The notes beneath the pieces were generated by a model. That model saw only the letters and a program-made list of their open reading frames with translations. It was not told where the DNA came from and did no database searches. The translations under genes and the position numbers were made by a program. From the NCBI RefSeq assembly GCF_006175985.1, contig NZ_SRSH01000016.1, forward strand, positions 1-64,000: a stretch of 64,000 bases of DNA. Direction: 5' to 3'. The DNA comes from Methylotetracoccus oryzae. Lineage in GTDB: Bacteria; Pseudomonadota; Gammaproteobacteria; Methylococcales; Methylococcaceae. Position 1 is the stretch's first letter. Each line of letters begins with the position of its first letter. This document shows positions 15,686 to 24,889 of this stretch, in pieces.

Positions 15686-16723
15686 ATGAAAAGCCGGTTG
15701 CTGTTGAACCTGGTGCTGGTGTGCGTGGTCGCTGCGCTGGCGCTCGTGGCCGTGTTCGAACCGGGCAAGGACAAGCCCAAGAGCAATCCCCTGACGTCGA
15801 TCGAGGAGAGCGGCGTCGAATCCTTTACGCTGCGCAATCAGGAGACGATCGAGTTCGAGCGCAAGAACGGCGGCTGGTGGTTGAAGTCACCCTTCGTGGC
15901 GCCGGCGAACGAGATCCGCGTGCGTCAGTTGCTGGACGTCGCGCGCTCCGACACGGATGCGCAGTATCCCGTCAGTCTCGACGATCTGCCGAAGTTCGAG
16001 CTCGACAAGCCCAAGGTCTCGATGACCCTGGGCGACACGACGATCCTGTTCGGCGGGTCGGATCCGATCGACATGCGGCGCTACGTGCTGATCGGCAGCA
16101 CGCTGTATCTGGTCCGCGACGACTTCTTCCATCACCTGAACGCCAAGGCCATCGATTACGTCGACAAGAAGCTCCTGGCTGAAGGGGCCAGGATCACATC
16201 GATCACGATTCCCGGCTTGAAGGCAAAGCTCGATGAGGGTGGCCACTGGCTGTTCGAGCCTCCGGTCGGCGATGCGCCGGCGGTCTCCGCGGCACTGCTG
16301 AATGCCTGGCAATCGGCCCGGGCCATCGATGTCCAGCGGTGGGACAAGCCGGAAGGGGGCGAGCCGATCCATATCGGGCTGGCCGACGGCACGGCCGTCG
16401 AGTTCACGCTGGTGAAGCGCGAACCCGAACTGATACTGGCGCGCAAGGACTGGGGCCTCAAGTACGAACTCGTCGGTGCCGTTGCCAAGCAACTGCTGAA
16501 CGAAAAGGCGCCGGACGAGCCCGCCAAGGAGCCCGAGGACGACGAGGCCGCGCCGGACGACGAGGACGACGGGCACGACCACGATGCCGAGGGGCACGAA
16601 CCGGGCGACGACGAAACCGAAGGATCGGACGCTTCAGATCCCGAAGAGGCCGATGCGCCGGATGCCGGAGAGGGTGAAGACGCTGGCGAGGGTGAAGCCG
16701 CCGGCGAAGAGCCGATGGACTGA
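15686..16723 (+). CDS. DUF4340 protein with acidic C-terminal tail
   Basis: 345 residues. An N-terminal membrane anchor (residues 5-25) is followed by DUF4340 repeats (S-F-T-L-R-N-Q-E-T-I-E, GWWLKSPF, a second unit with GHWLFEPP). The last ~65 residues are almost only Asp, Glu, Ala, Gly and Pro with an HDHD stretch, probably disordered and possibly cation-binding. DUF4340 genes regularly follow gldG-like genes, as here (three-base gap). Likely a periplasmic part of the exporter. Confidence 0.8.
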   Translation: MKSRLLLNLVLVCVVAALALVAVFEPGKDKPKSNPLTSIEESGVESFTLRNQETIEFERKNGGWWLKSPFVAPANEIRVRQLLDVARSDTDAQYPVSLDDLPKFELDKPKVSMTLGDTTILFGGSDPIDMRRYVLIGSTLYLVRDDFFHHLNAKAIDYVDKKLLAEGARITSITIPGLKAKLDEGGHWLFEPPVGDAPAVSAALLNAWQSARAIDVQRWDKPEGGEPIHIGLADGTAVEFTLVKREPELILARKDWGLKYELVGAVAKQLLNEKAPDEPAKEPEDDEAAPDDEDDGHDHDAEGHEPGDDETEGSDASDPEEADAPDAGEGEDAGEGEAAGEEPMD

Positions 16724-16748
16724 CGGCCGGCCGGCCGGTGACGCCCGC

Positions 16749-17348
16749 TCAGCGCGCGGTCGCTGCCCTGATCGCGTCCGCGATGACCCGGTTCAGGCGG
16801 GCGAGACAACGGCTCTGCACATCGACCATGACCGTGTAGTCGGTTGCGGAGGCCGGGAGCCGGCACGAGAAGCCGCGGCTCTCGCCCGCGCCCTGCTTGT
16901 CCCGCAAGGTCCACAGCGCGTTCAGTCGCGCCGTCCCGGTGGGGTCGACATACAGATCCTGCAGGTCGATAGCCACCTGGAAGTCCGGTTTCGTGTCGCG
17001 CGGCCACGGATGCATCACGATCCGCTCGCTCGGGATCTGCCGCGACAGGTTCTCGGCCGAGACGCGCGCCAGCGTGACGTCCAGTCGCTCGGCCCAGCGG
17101 TGGTCATCGGACAGCTTGTATTCCTGGGGCGAGACGGCCGTCACGATAGGATCCCGGTCCAGGTAAGCGGGTATCCGGATCGGGCCGAGCCCGACCAGGG
17201 GTTCCGTTTCGAGCGGGGTGGCGCGCGGCTGCCCGGCCTCGACCGCCGTCAGCATGTAGAACTGCGGCGGTGCGCTGTTGCGAAAACAGCCCGAAAGGGC
17301 CGGGAGCGCGAGCGAAAACGCCAGCAGGCGAACGCAGCCTGTACTCAT
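16749..17348 (-). CDS. pqiC: PqiC/DUF330-type ABC auxiliary lipoprotein
   Basis: 199 residues with a lipoprotein signal peptide (lipobox L-S-G-C, Cys21). The mature PqiC/ABC-type auxiliary domain shows Q-F-Y-M-L at the start, then V-G-L-G-P-I-R-I-P-A-Y-L-D-R and an R-W-A-E-R-L segment near residue 85. PqiC is an outer-membrane lipoprotein that docks MCE tunnels for lipid transfer across the periplasm. The gene is last in the mlaE-mlaF-mce-pqiC operon, ten bases after the MCE gene. Confidence 0.85.
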   Translation of the reverse strand: MSTGCVRLLAFSLALPALSGCFRNSAPPQFYMLTAVEAGQPRATPLETEPLVGLGPIRIPAYLDRDPIVTAVSPQEYKLSDDHRWAERLDVTLARVSAENLSRQIPSERIVMHPWPRDTKPDFQVAIDLQDLYVDPTGTARLNALWTLRDKQGAGESRGFSCRLPASATDYTVMVDVQSRCLARLNRVIADAIRAATAR

Positions 17349-17358
17349 GTCAACTCCG

Positions 17359-18381
17359 TCAGTTCGGTTTGCCGTAAATCAGCGAGTCCGGGTGGCGCTC
17401 CAGCGTGTCGCTCAACTGGCGTATCGAGCGTGCCGCGTCGCGCAGTGCCGCGAGCGACTGCTGCAGCGTCGAATCGCTCCCGGTGGTATCGGCGACGTTC
17501 ATGGCCGCATTCCGCGTTTCATCGAGCACGACCGTGGCCTTGACCAAGGCCTGTTCGGCTGCCGCGAGTACGGGTTTCGACTCGCCACGCAGATCGGTCA
17601 TCAGCCCGCCCGCGGCTTTGACGGCGGCATTCGCCTCCTTGACCGTATGGCCGACGTCCTTGATCAGCGGCGGCAATTGCCGGTTCAGATCGGCCAGCAG
17701 CTTCTCCGATTCGAGCAGCGTGCGCGCCAGTGCCTCCCGCGACTGTGTGGTTTCCCGGGACGCCAGGATGGTGCGCAGGTCGGTCAGCGTCGCATTGAGA
17801 TTCTGCACCATCGTATCGATAGGCAAGTCCTTGACCTTCTGCAGCGTTTGCTCCAGCGCGTTCTTGACCTCCTCGGTCGTGGTCGGGACCGACGGCACCT
17901 CGGGCAGGTCCTTGTAGTTGAGGCCCGTGAGCGTCGGCGCGGACCCGCGGTAGAAGTTGAGGTCGACATACAGCAGCCCGGTCAGCAGACTCTGGGTTTC
18001 CAGGCGCGCCCGCAAACCCGCGTCGATCAGCGCCTTGAGTCGCTGATGACGTTCCTCGTCCGAAAGGGCGGGCTGGATCGGTTGTCCGGCGGGATTGACG
18101 ATCGTCCCGGGGACGATGTCGAGCACGACCGGCTTCACGAGCTTTTTGTCCTTCATGTCCATCTGCAGCACGATGTCGGCGACCGTGCCGACCTGCACGC
18201 CTTGCACCTTCACCGGAGCGCCGATGTTCAGCCCGTTCAGCGAGGAGTCGAAGTAGACGACCCACTGCAGCTTGGGCTTGAAAAACTCTCCCCCGCCGAA
18301 CACGAGCAAGGCGGCGATCAGCAGGCCCAGCCCGACCAGCAAAAAGCTGCCGATGGCCATGGGGTTGACGGGTTTGCTCAC
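17359..18381 (-). CDS. MCE (MlaD/PqiB-like) lipid transport protein
   Basis: 340 residues: a signal-anchor helix at 8-30, one MCE domain at about 38-120 (VVYFDSSLNGLNIGAPVKVQGVQVG), then a long alpha-helical region (150-335) without further MCE domains. Such single-MCE proteins with long helices form hexameric needle-like channels for phospholipids. In domain number it resembles MlaD; the coupling with PqiC resembles the Pqi system. It overlaps the mlaF gene by four bases. Confidence 0.87.
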   Translation of the reverse strand: MSKPVNPMAIGSFLLVGLGLLIAALLVFGGGEFFKPKLQWVVYFDSSLNGLNIGAPVKVQGVQVGTVADIVLQMDMKDKKLVKPVVLDIVPGTIVNPAGQPIQPALSDEERHQRLKALIDAGLRARLETQSLLTGLLYVDLNFYRGSAPTLTGLNYKDLPEVPSVPTTTEEVKNALEQTLQKVKDLPIDTMVQNLNATLTDLRTILASRETTQSREALARTLLESEKLLADLNRQLPPLIKDVGHTVKEANAAVKAAGGLMTDLRGESKPVLAAAEQALVKATVVLDETRNAAMNVADTTGSDSTLQQSLAALRDAARSIRQLSDTLERHPDSLIYGKPN

Positions 18382-19181
18382 GGCGTGACTCCTGCGGCAA
18401 GGGCGGTGTCGGATCCGGACAGGTTTTCGGCGCTGCCGTCGTCCCGGGTCAGAAAGCGGATGACTTTCGGGTCTTTCGATTCCGCCAGCAGTTGCTTGGG
18501 CGGGCCGGCGGCGATCGCGGTCTTGGTCTCCGGGTCGAGAAAGACCGAGTTGGTGCCAATCGCGAAGATGCTGGGTAACTCGTGGGTTACCATGACGATC
18601 GTGGCGCCGAGGCTGTCGCGGAGGCTCTGGATCAGATCGTCGAGCAGCTTCGCGCTGATCGGGTCGAGGCCCGCGGAGGGTTCGTCGAAGTAAAGGATCT
18701 CCGGGTCCAGCGCCATCGCGCGCGCGAGCCCGGCCCGCTTCTGCATGCCGCCGCTGATCTCCGACGGGTAGTAGTCCTCGAAGCCGGCGAGGCCCACCAG
18801 GGCCAGTTTGTAGGACACGATCCGGTTGATCTGAGTCCGGGACAGCGGGGTGAACTCGGCAATCGGCAGGGCGATGTTCTCGGCCAGCGTCATCGAACTC
18901 AGCAGCGCCCCGCTCTGGAACAGCACGCCGATGCGCCGCATGATCTGCTGGCGCTCTGCCGCGTTCGTCTTCCAGAGATTGCGGCTGCCATAGAGGATTT
19001 CGCCGCGGGCCGGCGGTTGCAGGCCGATCAGGTGCATCAGCAGTGTGCTTTTGCCGCAGCCGCTGCCGCCCATGATGATGAAGATGTCGCCGCGGTTGAT
19101 CGTGAAATTCAGATCGCGCTGGATCAGGAAGTCGCCGTACGCCATCGTCAGCTGGTTGACGGTGATGATCGGTTCGCCCAT
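18378..19181 (-). CDS. mlaF: MlaF-type ATPase of the MCE transporter
   Basis: 267 residues with Walker A G-G-S-G-C-G-K-S-T, the Mla-type signature S-G-G-M-Q-K-R and Walker B ILYFDEPSAGLDP, the wording typical of MlaF. It drives phospholipid movement together with the adjacent MlaE permease. The start is set at the ATG 19181 (MGEPIITV), two bases after the mlaE stop; the longer frame up to 19838 only reads through mlaE out of frame. No separate mlaB gene is present; the STAS partner seems fused to MlaE. Confidence 0.92.
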   Translation of the reverse strand: MGEPIITVNQLTMAYGDFLIQRDLNFTINRGDIFIIMGGSGCGKSTLLMHLIGLQPPARGEILYGSRNLWKTNAAERQQIMRRIGVLFQSGALLSSMTLAENIALPIAEFTPLSRTQINRIVSYKLALVGLAGFEDYYPSEISGGMQKRAGLARAMALDPEILYFDEPSAGLDPISAKLLDDLIQSLRDSLGATIVMVTHELPSIFAIGTNSVFLDPETKTAIAAGPPKQLLAESKDPKVIRFLTRDDGSAENLSGSDTALAAGVTP

Positions 19182-19183
19182 CG

Positions 19184-20329
19184 TCAGATGCCCAGTCGGT
19201 CGCAAATCAGCGTGATGATCGAATCCGACACCACGATCAGCACGATGCTGGTGACGACGGCGGAGGTGGCCGCGTCCCCGACCGCGGAGGCGCTGCGCCC
19301 GCACTGCATGCCGCGCATGCAGCCCGCGAGCGCGATCAGGATGCCGAACACCGTGCATTTCGCGAGGCCCACGGCCAGATCCGTCAGATGCGCGGCTTCC
19401 TGGGTGCGGTGGAGGTATTGAGTCAGGGACACGTCGAAGAAACCGACGGTGATCATGCCGCCGCCGATGACGCCGAGCAGATTCGCGTACAGGCACAACA
19501 CCGGCATGACCAGGATCAGCGCGAGCATGCGCGGCAGGACCAGGAACTCCAGCGGGGCGAAGCCCATCACGCGCAGCGCCGAGATTTCCTGGTTCACGTT
19601 CATCGTGCCGAGTTGGGCCGCGAAGGCGGCTCCGGTGCGACCGGCCATGATGATGGCGGTCATCAGCGCCCCCATTTCCCGCAGCATCCCCAGCGCCACC
19701 AGATCGGCGATGTAGATCTGGGCACCGAACAGGGCCAGCTGCACGGCACCGACGAAGGCGAGGATCAGCCCGACCAGCAGGCTGATGAGTGTCACGATGG
19801 GAACGGCCGACGGCCCGCATTCCTGGATGTTCAGCCACAGGTCGACCTTGCGGAACCGGGCCCGGCCGGCCGCCAGCGCCGCGAACGACAGCGCGGCTTC
19901 GCCGAGGAAGCGCGTGAAGGCTTTCGCATCGTCACGAATGCGCAGAGCGCTGTTCCCGAGTTCCGCCAGCCATGCCGTCCGGACCGTGCCGCGGCGCGCT
20001 CCGGCGCGCTCCGGCACGGCATACGCCAGATCCAGCAGGGCCCGAATTCCTTCGGGCAGCCGGCTGCCGTCGACCTCGATCCCCTCCTCTCGGCACCGAT
20101 CGACTACGGCCAGCAGGAAGATCATCAGCACGCTGTCCCAGCGGCCCAGGTCCGCTGCGGTCAGGCGCACGCAGCGGAGGCCGGGGGGCTGGCCTAACTC
20201 GGCCAGCACTGTCTTGGGATCGGTTTGCGCCGCATTGTCGGCATCCCAGTCCCCGGACAGCGCCAGCTCCAGGTCTGTGCTGCCGGATCTCGCGATGCGC
20301 CAGCGCGGCGTCGCCGTCGTGTCCTTCAT
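19184..20329 (-). CDS. mlaE: MlaE permease with N-terminal STAS domain
   Basis: 381 residues. Residues ~12-110 form a STAS-like domain (LELALSGDWD...CVRLTAADLGRWDSVLM). Residues 120-381 are the MlaE permease with about five membrane helices and the family motif E-I-S-A-L-R-V-M-G. In E. coli the STAS protein MlaB is separate and controls MlaF; here the fusion supplies it. It is the first gene of the operon. No mlaC (periplasmic carrier) gene is found; PqiC at the end suggests a tunnel mechanism. Confidence 0.9.
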   Translation of the reverse strand: MKDTTATPRWRIARSGSTDLELALSGDWDADNAAQTDPKTVLAELGQPPGLRCVRLTAADLGRWDSVLMIFLLAVVDRCREEGIEVDGSRLPEGIRALLDLAYAVPERAGARRGTVRTAWLAELGNSALRIRDDAKAFTRFLGEAALSFAALAAGRARFRKVDLWLNIQECGPSAVPIVTLISLLVGLILAFVGAVQLALFGAQIYIADLVALGMLREMGALMTAIIMAGRTGAAFAAQLGTMNVNQEISALRVMGFAPLEFLVLPRMLALILVMPVLCLYANLLGVIGGGMITVGFFDVSLTQYLHRTQEAAHLTDLAVGLAKCTVFGILIALAGCMRGMQCGRSASAVGDAATSAVVTSIVLIVVSDSIITLICDRLGI

Positions 20330-20363
20330 GTGACAGGCTTCACGAGGCTGAAGCAGCCGCAGG

Positions 20364-20915
20364 CTAATTCAGGCTTGGCGTTGCGCTCCCAGGCGGAAAC
20401 TCTGCAAACATTCTCTGAACGCCTTCGCCGAGCGAGCGCTGCAATGCCGCGGGGTCGTTCGAGATGATGTCGGAGGCCGTGCCACGCCAGATGGCGTTTC
20501 GCGACTGCACGTCGTAGATGTCGATAATGAGTGTACCGACCGTGTAGGTCACGACCCGCGACGTCGTCATGACCGGTCCGCCCCAGCCCCAGCCGTGCCA
20601 GCCCGGTCCCCAGTTGTTGTGGTGGGTTTCCACACGCTGCCGGTCCTGGGTCGTCGTGCTGGCTGCCAGTACGGTCTGTGCCTGCTGCACCGGCACTTTG
20701 CGCCAACCCCTCGCGAACAGCTGCCCGTCAACAGCGGCCACGATGCGGCCGTTCAGCAGTGAGTTCCCCGAGTCCGGCAGGCGCTTCCAGGCATAGGTGT
20801 TGAACCGGGAGAAGTTCACGGCGCGGTCGTAGTCCGTTCGCACCTCGACCCGGGCGCATCCGCCAAGCAGCAGCACGAATAACAATAAATGGCGGGCATT
20901 CCAGACGTTGCGCAT
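20364..20915 (-). CDS. DUF4136 lipoprotein
   Basis: 183 residues. The signal peptide ends in the lipobox L-G-G-C (Cys20). The mature part starts V-E-V-R-T-D-Y-D and F-S-R-F-N-T-Y-A-W, the DUF4136 hallmark. A W/G/H-rich loop (NNWGPGWHGWGWGG) follows, then TLIIDIYD and an A-I-W-R-G-T-A segment. Family members are envelope lipoproteins of unknown function. The ATG at 20915 is favoured by an AAGGAGT site ten bases upstream; the frame extends further without similarity. Confidence 0.83.
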   Translation of the reverse strand: MRNVWNARHLLLFVLLLGGCARVEVRTDYDRAVNFSRFNTYAWKRLPDSGNSLLNGRIVAAVDGQLFARGWRKVPVQQAQTVLAASTTTQDRQRVETHHNNWGPGWHGWGWGGPVMTTSRVVTYTVGTLIIDIYDVQSRNAIWRGTASDIISNDPAALQRSLGEGVQRMFAEFPPGSATPSLN

Positions 20916-21129
20916 GGGCTTGACTCCTTCAGGTGTACGGGACGCAGGTAGATGGGGCGAAACGCTTAGATTGTCGCATCGTTTGGCAGCTTCGCGGCAA
21001 CGGCCGTGACGGGGTGACAACACCTGAGTCGGTCTTTATGCTGTTTGCGCCGGGAATGTGCGTCGCTACGCAAAACTTCCGATTGCTGCGTTTCCATCCC
21101 AGACCTGCCTGCGGGCCCGTCTTGAGCCG

Positions 21130-21846
21130 ATGTTGTATCCAATCCACTGGTTCCGTCCATGGCCCTTGACGCTCTGCTGTCTGCTGCTGCTGCAGATGCC
21201 AGCGGCCGCCGCCCCGCAGTTCCGCGAAGACTTCCAGACGTGGACGAACATCACCGCCAACGGCAGCTTCGGCCTGGTCGACCCGTCTTTCTCGCGCTTC
21301 CGCTTCTGGCTCGAGGGGCAGGGCCGCTTCGGTAATGACAGCACGACGCTGAGCCAGGGTATCTTGCGACCGGGCCTCGGGTATGCGCTGACCGACACCG
21401 CAAGTCTTTGGCTCGGCTACGCCGTGATTCCGACGATGGAACCTTTCAGCAGCGTCGACTTCAACGAAAACCGCATCTGGCAGCAACTGCTGTGGACGCC
21501 GAGTACACCCTTCGGACCTATTACGAGCCGGACCCGTTTCGAGCAGCGGTTCACGCGGGCGCCGGATGTCTCGTACCGATTCCGACAGATGGTCCGGATG
21601 GCATATCCGCTGGATTTTGCACCCGGATTCATGCTGGTCGGTTGGGAGGAACTGTTTCTGAACGTCAACTCCACCGGTGCGATTACGGCCGGGTTCGACC
21701 AGAACCGGGTGTTTGCCGGGATCGGTTACGCCATCGATGAAAATATCCGGACCGAGGTCGGTTACATGAACCAGTACATCTATCGCGACACGACCGAAGA
21801 CTTGATGACCCATGTATTCTCGCTGGGACTGTTCCTGAACTACTAA
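21130..21846 (+). CDS. DUF2490 outer membrane beta-barrel protein
   Basis: 238 residues with a signal peptide (cleavage after about MPAAAA). Alternating aromatic/hydrophobic strands follow, with W-L-G-Y-A, R-T-R-F-E-Q-R and a terminal L-G-L-F-L-N-Y; the Y-terminal last strand fits an outer-membrane barrel. DUF2490 proteins are small barrels of unknown function. Start at the ATG 21130 gives the signal peptide directly; the frame from 21058 adds an unlikely leader. Confidence 0.78.
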   Translation: MLYPIHWFRPWPLTLCCLLLLQMPAAAAPQFREDFQTWTNITANGSFGLVDPSFSRFRFWLEGQGRFGNDSTTLSQGILRPGLGYALTDTASLWLGYAVIPTMEPFSSVDFNENRIWQQLLWTPSTPFGPITSRTRFEQRFTRAPDVSYRFRQMVRMAYPLDFAPGFMLVGWEELFLNVNSTGAITAGFDQNRVFAGIGYAIDENIRTEVGYMNQYIYRDTTEDLMTHVFSLGLFLNY

Positions 21847-21918
21847 CGCGCGAGGCTCCGTCCGCGTTTCCTCCGACGCCGGCCGACAGAACATGCCGGC
21901 CGGGTGGATAACATGGGT

Positions 21919-22524
21919 TTATTTCTGGGGCTGGTGCGGCAGAGCGGACTTGTGCACGACGATGCGCAGCTTGCCGTCGGCACCGCGCTTGAAGGCGAAG
22001 AACTTGTCGACGACCGTTTCGCCGCCCTTGGCATCAGTCAGGAACACGTTCCCCATCGTGGCCGCGAAATCCCCGTCGATCAGCACGCCGGCACCGCCGC
22101 CCGAATTCGTGTAGCGGCACGCGACCCAAGGCTTCAAAGCAAACCCTGTGTCATCCGGATATTTCGGGTTCCCGCCGATGAAGTAGGCAGCGGCGCCCTC
22201 CTTGTCCAGACGGAAAGTCTGATCGCCGAAGGTCAGCGTGGGCTTGAACAGCACCATGCCGTAGTCGTAGTTGTACTGATTGGTCAGCACTGCCGTGGCA
22301 ACGGTTTTGTAATCACCCCCGGCGGCATAGGTCTTGGCAATATTGACCAGCGAATCGCACCACGCCTGCTGGGCGTCGTTGACTTGCTGGACGGTGATCG
22401 GTGCGCGTGCGGCGACCGGGGCCGGTGCACTGATGGTCGGTTTGGTGACCGGTGCGCTGCAACCGGCGAGGAATGCGCTGCAAATCCCCGGAGCTATCCA
22501 GCCAATGAGACGGAGTTTATTCAT
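21919..22524 (-). CDS. Conserved lipoprotein with probable NTF2/SnoaL-like fold
   Basis: 201 residues. The signal peptide ends L-A-G-C (Cys22), and an Ala/Pro-rich linker follows. The mature domain has conserved segments Q-Q-A-W-C-D-S-L, YNYDYGMVLFKPTLTFG, Y-F-I-G-G-N and KPWVACRYTN, ending in KLRIVVHKSALPH. I associate this pattern with a family sometimes labelled phosphoribosyl-AMP cyclohydrolase, but no HisI metal-binding motif is visible and the name should not be carried over. The predicted location is membrane-attached in the periplasm. Function unknown. Confidence 0.65.
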   Translation of the reverse strand: MNKLRLIGWIAPGICSAFLAGCSAPVTKPTISAPAPVAARAPITVQQVNDAQQAWCDSLVNIAKTYAAGGDYKTVATAVLTNQYNYDYGMVLFKPTLTFGDQTFRLDKEGAAAYFIGGNPKYPDDTGFALKPWVACRYTNSGGGAGVLIDGDFAATMGNVFLTDAKGGETVVDKFFAFKRGADGKLRIVVHKSALPHQPQK

Positions 22525-22776
22525 AATCTTGTATTCCTTAGGGTATTTGGTTTTGCAAATCGGTCCAGTATCGGCGCGAGGATGATGCTCTTGCGGCCCG
22601 GCATGGTCAAGGGGCGGCAGTCATGCGTTCCGAAGCCCCGAGCGGGGGGCTCGTGTTCTGGCACCGCAAGGCCCCACGCCGTCGTTCCCGCCGACTCTTG
22701 CTTCTTGGTATGGGCTTCCCGCGGCGGTTAGGTATCCGTACACTCCACGCTCCCGCTTCGCAACCGGAATCCGACC

Positions 22777-23346
22777 ATGCGCTCCAATCGAATGCTTGCG
22801 TGCATCCTGGCACTGACGGGCCTGCTCCTGCTGAACGGCTGCCAGTCCCTCGTGACCGGTCGAAGCGGTCCGGAAGCGGCTGCCGAAATCGATCGGAGCG
22901 TGGACGCGGCGCTGCAGCGTCTATACGCGACGACACCCAAGGCCAGAGAACTGGCGAAACGTGCCAGCGGCATCCTAGTGTTTCCCGGTGTCGTCAGGGC
23001 GGGATTCATCGGGGGCGCAAAATTCGGGACCGGAGCCCTGCGCGAGCGGGGCCGAACTTCGGGGTACTACAACGTCGTGGCGGGTTCGTATGGACTGCAG
23101 GCCGGCGTGCAGTCCTACGATTACGCGATGTTCTTCATGACTCCGAAAGCCTTGGACTACCTCAAGGAAAGCCAGGGCTGGGAGGTCGGCTCGGGCCCCA
23201 CGCTGGTGGTGGTGGACAGCGGTGTGGCGAACGCGATGACGACGACGACCCTCAGGAGCGACGTCTATACCTTCATCTCATCCCAAAAGGGTTTGATGGC
23301 CGGCCTGGGCCTGCAAGGGTCCAAGATCACCCGCTTCGAACCCTGA
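22777..23346 (+). CDS. YSC84-related lipid-binding lipoprotein
   Basis: 189 residues. The signal peptide has lipobox L-N-G-C (Cys22). The mature protein is a Ysc84-type domain: ASGILVFPGVVRAGFIGG, then GYYNVVAGSYGLQAGVQ, and a final DVYTFISSQKGLMAGLGLQGS. The YSC84 domain is linked to phosphoinositide/lipid binding in eukaryotes; bacterial forms are periplasmic proteins of unclear role. It stands alone before the urease operon. Confidence 0.85.
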   Translation: MRSNRMLACILALTGLLLLNGCQSLVTGRSGPEAAAEIDRSVDAALQRLYATTPKARELAKRASGILVFPGVVRAGFIGGAKFGTGALRERGRTSGYYNVVAGSYGLQAGVQSYDYAMFFMTPKALDYLKESQGWEVGSGPTLVVVDSGVANAMTTTTLRSDVYTFISSQKGLMAGLGLQGSKITRFEP

Positions 23347-23699
23347 CATTGGCGGCTTGCGCCGCAGAGAGGCGCGGTTCGTAAGGTGTCTTCGATGCTC
23401 GCCCCGGGCCTTCCGCTGAAGCCATACATCGCAGGGCGATCCGATCTGGCCTGTTTGCTTCACGATCTCACCAACACGAATGTTGTTACCCGAAACATGC
23501 GTGTGCTAGGCTCGCTGCTCTTTTCCAAAAGCTCGCCACTTCGGGAATTATGGTGTCCTGTTTCGCTTTGCTCGAAACTGCACTTGGCAGCCGCAATTTC
23601 ACGGCATGGAATGCGTCGGAATGAAAAATCCACGAGTCGCGCGGTCCCACCTCGCCAGTCATCCTGATCTGGCCTCGGCAGCCCGGTTGGCCGGCGATC
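23347..23699. other. Intergenic region upstream of the urease operon
   Basis: No gene is supported here. The region should hold the urease promoter. A GG...GC pair in CTGGCCTGTTTGCTT (about 23448-23460) resembles a sigma-54 site, but the spacing is three bases short, so I do not call it. No obvious NikR, Fur or NtrC box was recognised. Confidence 0.4.
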
Positions 23700-24563
23700 A
23701 TGTTCGTTGATTCGCAAGGCCGTGGCACCCTGACCGGCACCTCCCCGTCGGCAGTGGCTGCCGAAGGGTGGAACGCCGAGTTGGGGCTTTGCTTCGCTCC
23801 CGGCAACGGCAAGACCGTGATCGCCCGGCGGCGGCATGTCGGCCCCCTGGTCGTGCAACGGCCTTTTTATCCCGAGGGTCCCGTCTGTCATGTCTACCTG
23901 CTGCATCCGCCGGGTGGTGTGGTCGCCGGCGATACCTTGGGCATCGACCTCGCCGCAGCGAACGGCAGTGCGGCACTGGTGACCACGCCCGCTGCCGGCA
24001 AGTTTTACCGCAGCGCCGGTGGTGTCGCACGCCAGTCGGTTGCGCTTCGGGTGGCGAGCGGTGCGTCGCTGGAGTGGCTGCCGCAAGAGACGATCTTCTA
24101 CCAAGGCGCACGTGTCAGAGCCCGCGTGGCGATCGAACTGGAGGCCGGTGCCCGCTTTCTCGGCTGGGACGTCGTAGTACTAGGGCGGCCTGCCGCGGGC
24201 GAGGGTTTCTCGGCCGGCGAAGTCGGGCTCGAATTGCGCATCACGCAAGCGGCCGAGCCCCGCTATCTCGAACGAACGCTGCTGAACCCGGAAGCCTATG
24301 CCGCCCCATGGGGCCTCGGCGGCCATTCGGCGTTCGGGACGCTGTTCGCGACACCGAGCACCGCCGCGCATCTCGAAGCCGTCCGTGAACTGATCGGCGA
24401 TCAACCCGAGCGCGGCGTGACCCGAATCGGCGACCTGTTGATCTGCCGGGGGCGCGACATGAGAGCCGATCGCCTGCGAGCCTTCTTTCAGCAGGTGTGG
24501 GCTCGAGTGCGCGAGGACGTGATCGGGCACAAGGCCTGTGCACCGCGGATTTGGGCAACCTGA
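23700..24563 (+). CDS. ureD: Urease accessory protein UreD
   Basis: 287 residues with the family block [13 protein letters not shown], then [15 protein letters not shown], the [13 protein letters not shown] motif and W-L-P-Q-E-T-I-F-Y. UreD binds apo-urease and channels nickel from UreG. It is first in a complete plus-strand operon ureDABCEFG. No strong ribosome binding site precedes the ATG at 23700; a GTG at 23754 is an alternative. Confidence 0.92.
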   Translation: MFVDSQGRGTLTGTSPSAVAAEGWNAELGLCFAPGNGKTVIARRRHVGPLVVQRPFYPEGPVCHVYLLHPPGGVVAGDTLGIDLAAANGSAALVTTPAAGKFYRSAGGVARQSVALRVASGASLEWLPQETIFYQGARVRARVAIELEAGARFLGWDVVVLGRPAAGEGFSAGEVGLELRITQAAEPRYLERTLLNPEAYAAPWGLGGHSAFGTLFATPSTAAHLEAVRELIGDQPERGVTRIGDLLICRGRDMRADRLRAFFQQVWARVREDVIGHKACAPRIWAT

Positions 24564-24577
24564 ACGGAGGAGAAAGC

Positions 24578-24880
24578 ATGCAACTGACACCACGCGAGAA
24601 AGACAAGCTGTTGATCTTCACAGCCGCATTGTTGGCGGAGCGGCGCAAGGCCCGTGGTCTCAAGCTCAACCATCCGGAAGCCGTGGCCTATATCTCGGCC
24701 GCCATTCTGGAAGGGGCCCGCGACGGGCGCACGGTCGCCGAGTTGATGGACTACGGCAGGACGCTGTTGACTCGGGACGATGTGATGGACGGCATCAGCG
24801 AGCTGATACCGGACGTACAGGTCGAAGCCACGTTTCCCGACGGGACCAAACTGGTCACCGTCCATGACCCGATCCAGTAG
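24578..24880 (+). CDS. ureA: Urease gamma subunit
   Basis: 100 residues, the exact usual size. The start [11 protein letters not shown] and the N-H-P-E-A-V-A-Y-I segment are diagnostic for the gamma subunit. GGAGGAG lies just before the ATG at 24578. It forms the (alpha beta gamma)3 urease trimer with UreB and UreC. Confidence 0.96.
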   Translation: MQLTPREKDKLLIFTAALLAERRKARGLKLNHPEAVAYISAAILEGARDGRTVAELMDYGRTLLTRDDVMDGISELIPDVQVEATFPDGTKLVTVHDPIQ

Positions 24881-24889
24881 GAGGCCCCC

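Noticed and set aside
21919-22524. Phosphoribosyl-AMP cyclohydrolase as the name for this lipoprotein
   Set aside because: The protein has a lipoprotein signal and none of the HisI metal-binding motifs; it is encoded next to envelope genes, not histidine genes.
23446-23462. Sigma-54 promoter candidate upstream of ureD
   Set aside because: The GG and GC elements are nine bases apart instead of the required twelve, so the pattern is not functional as a -24/-12 promoter.
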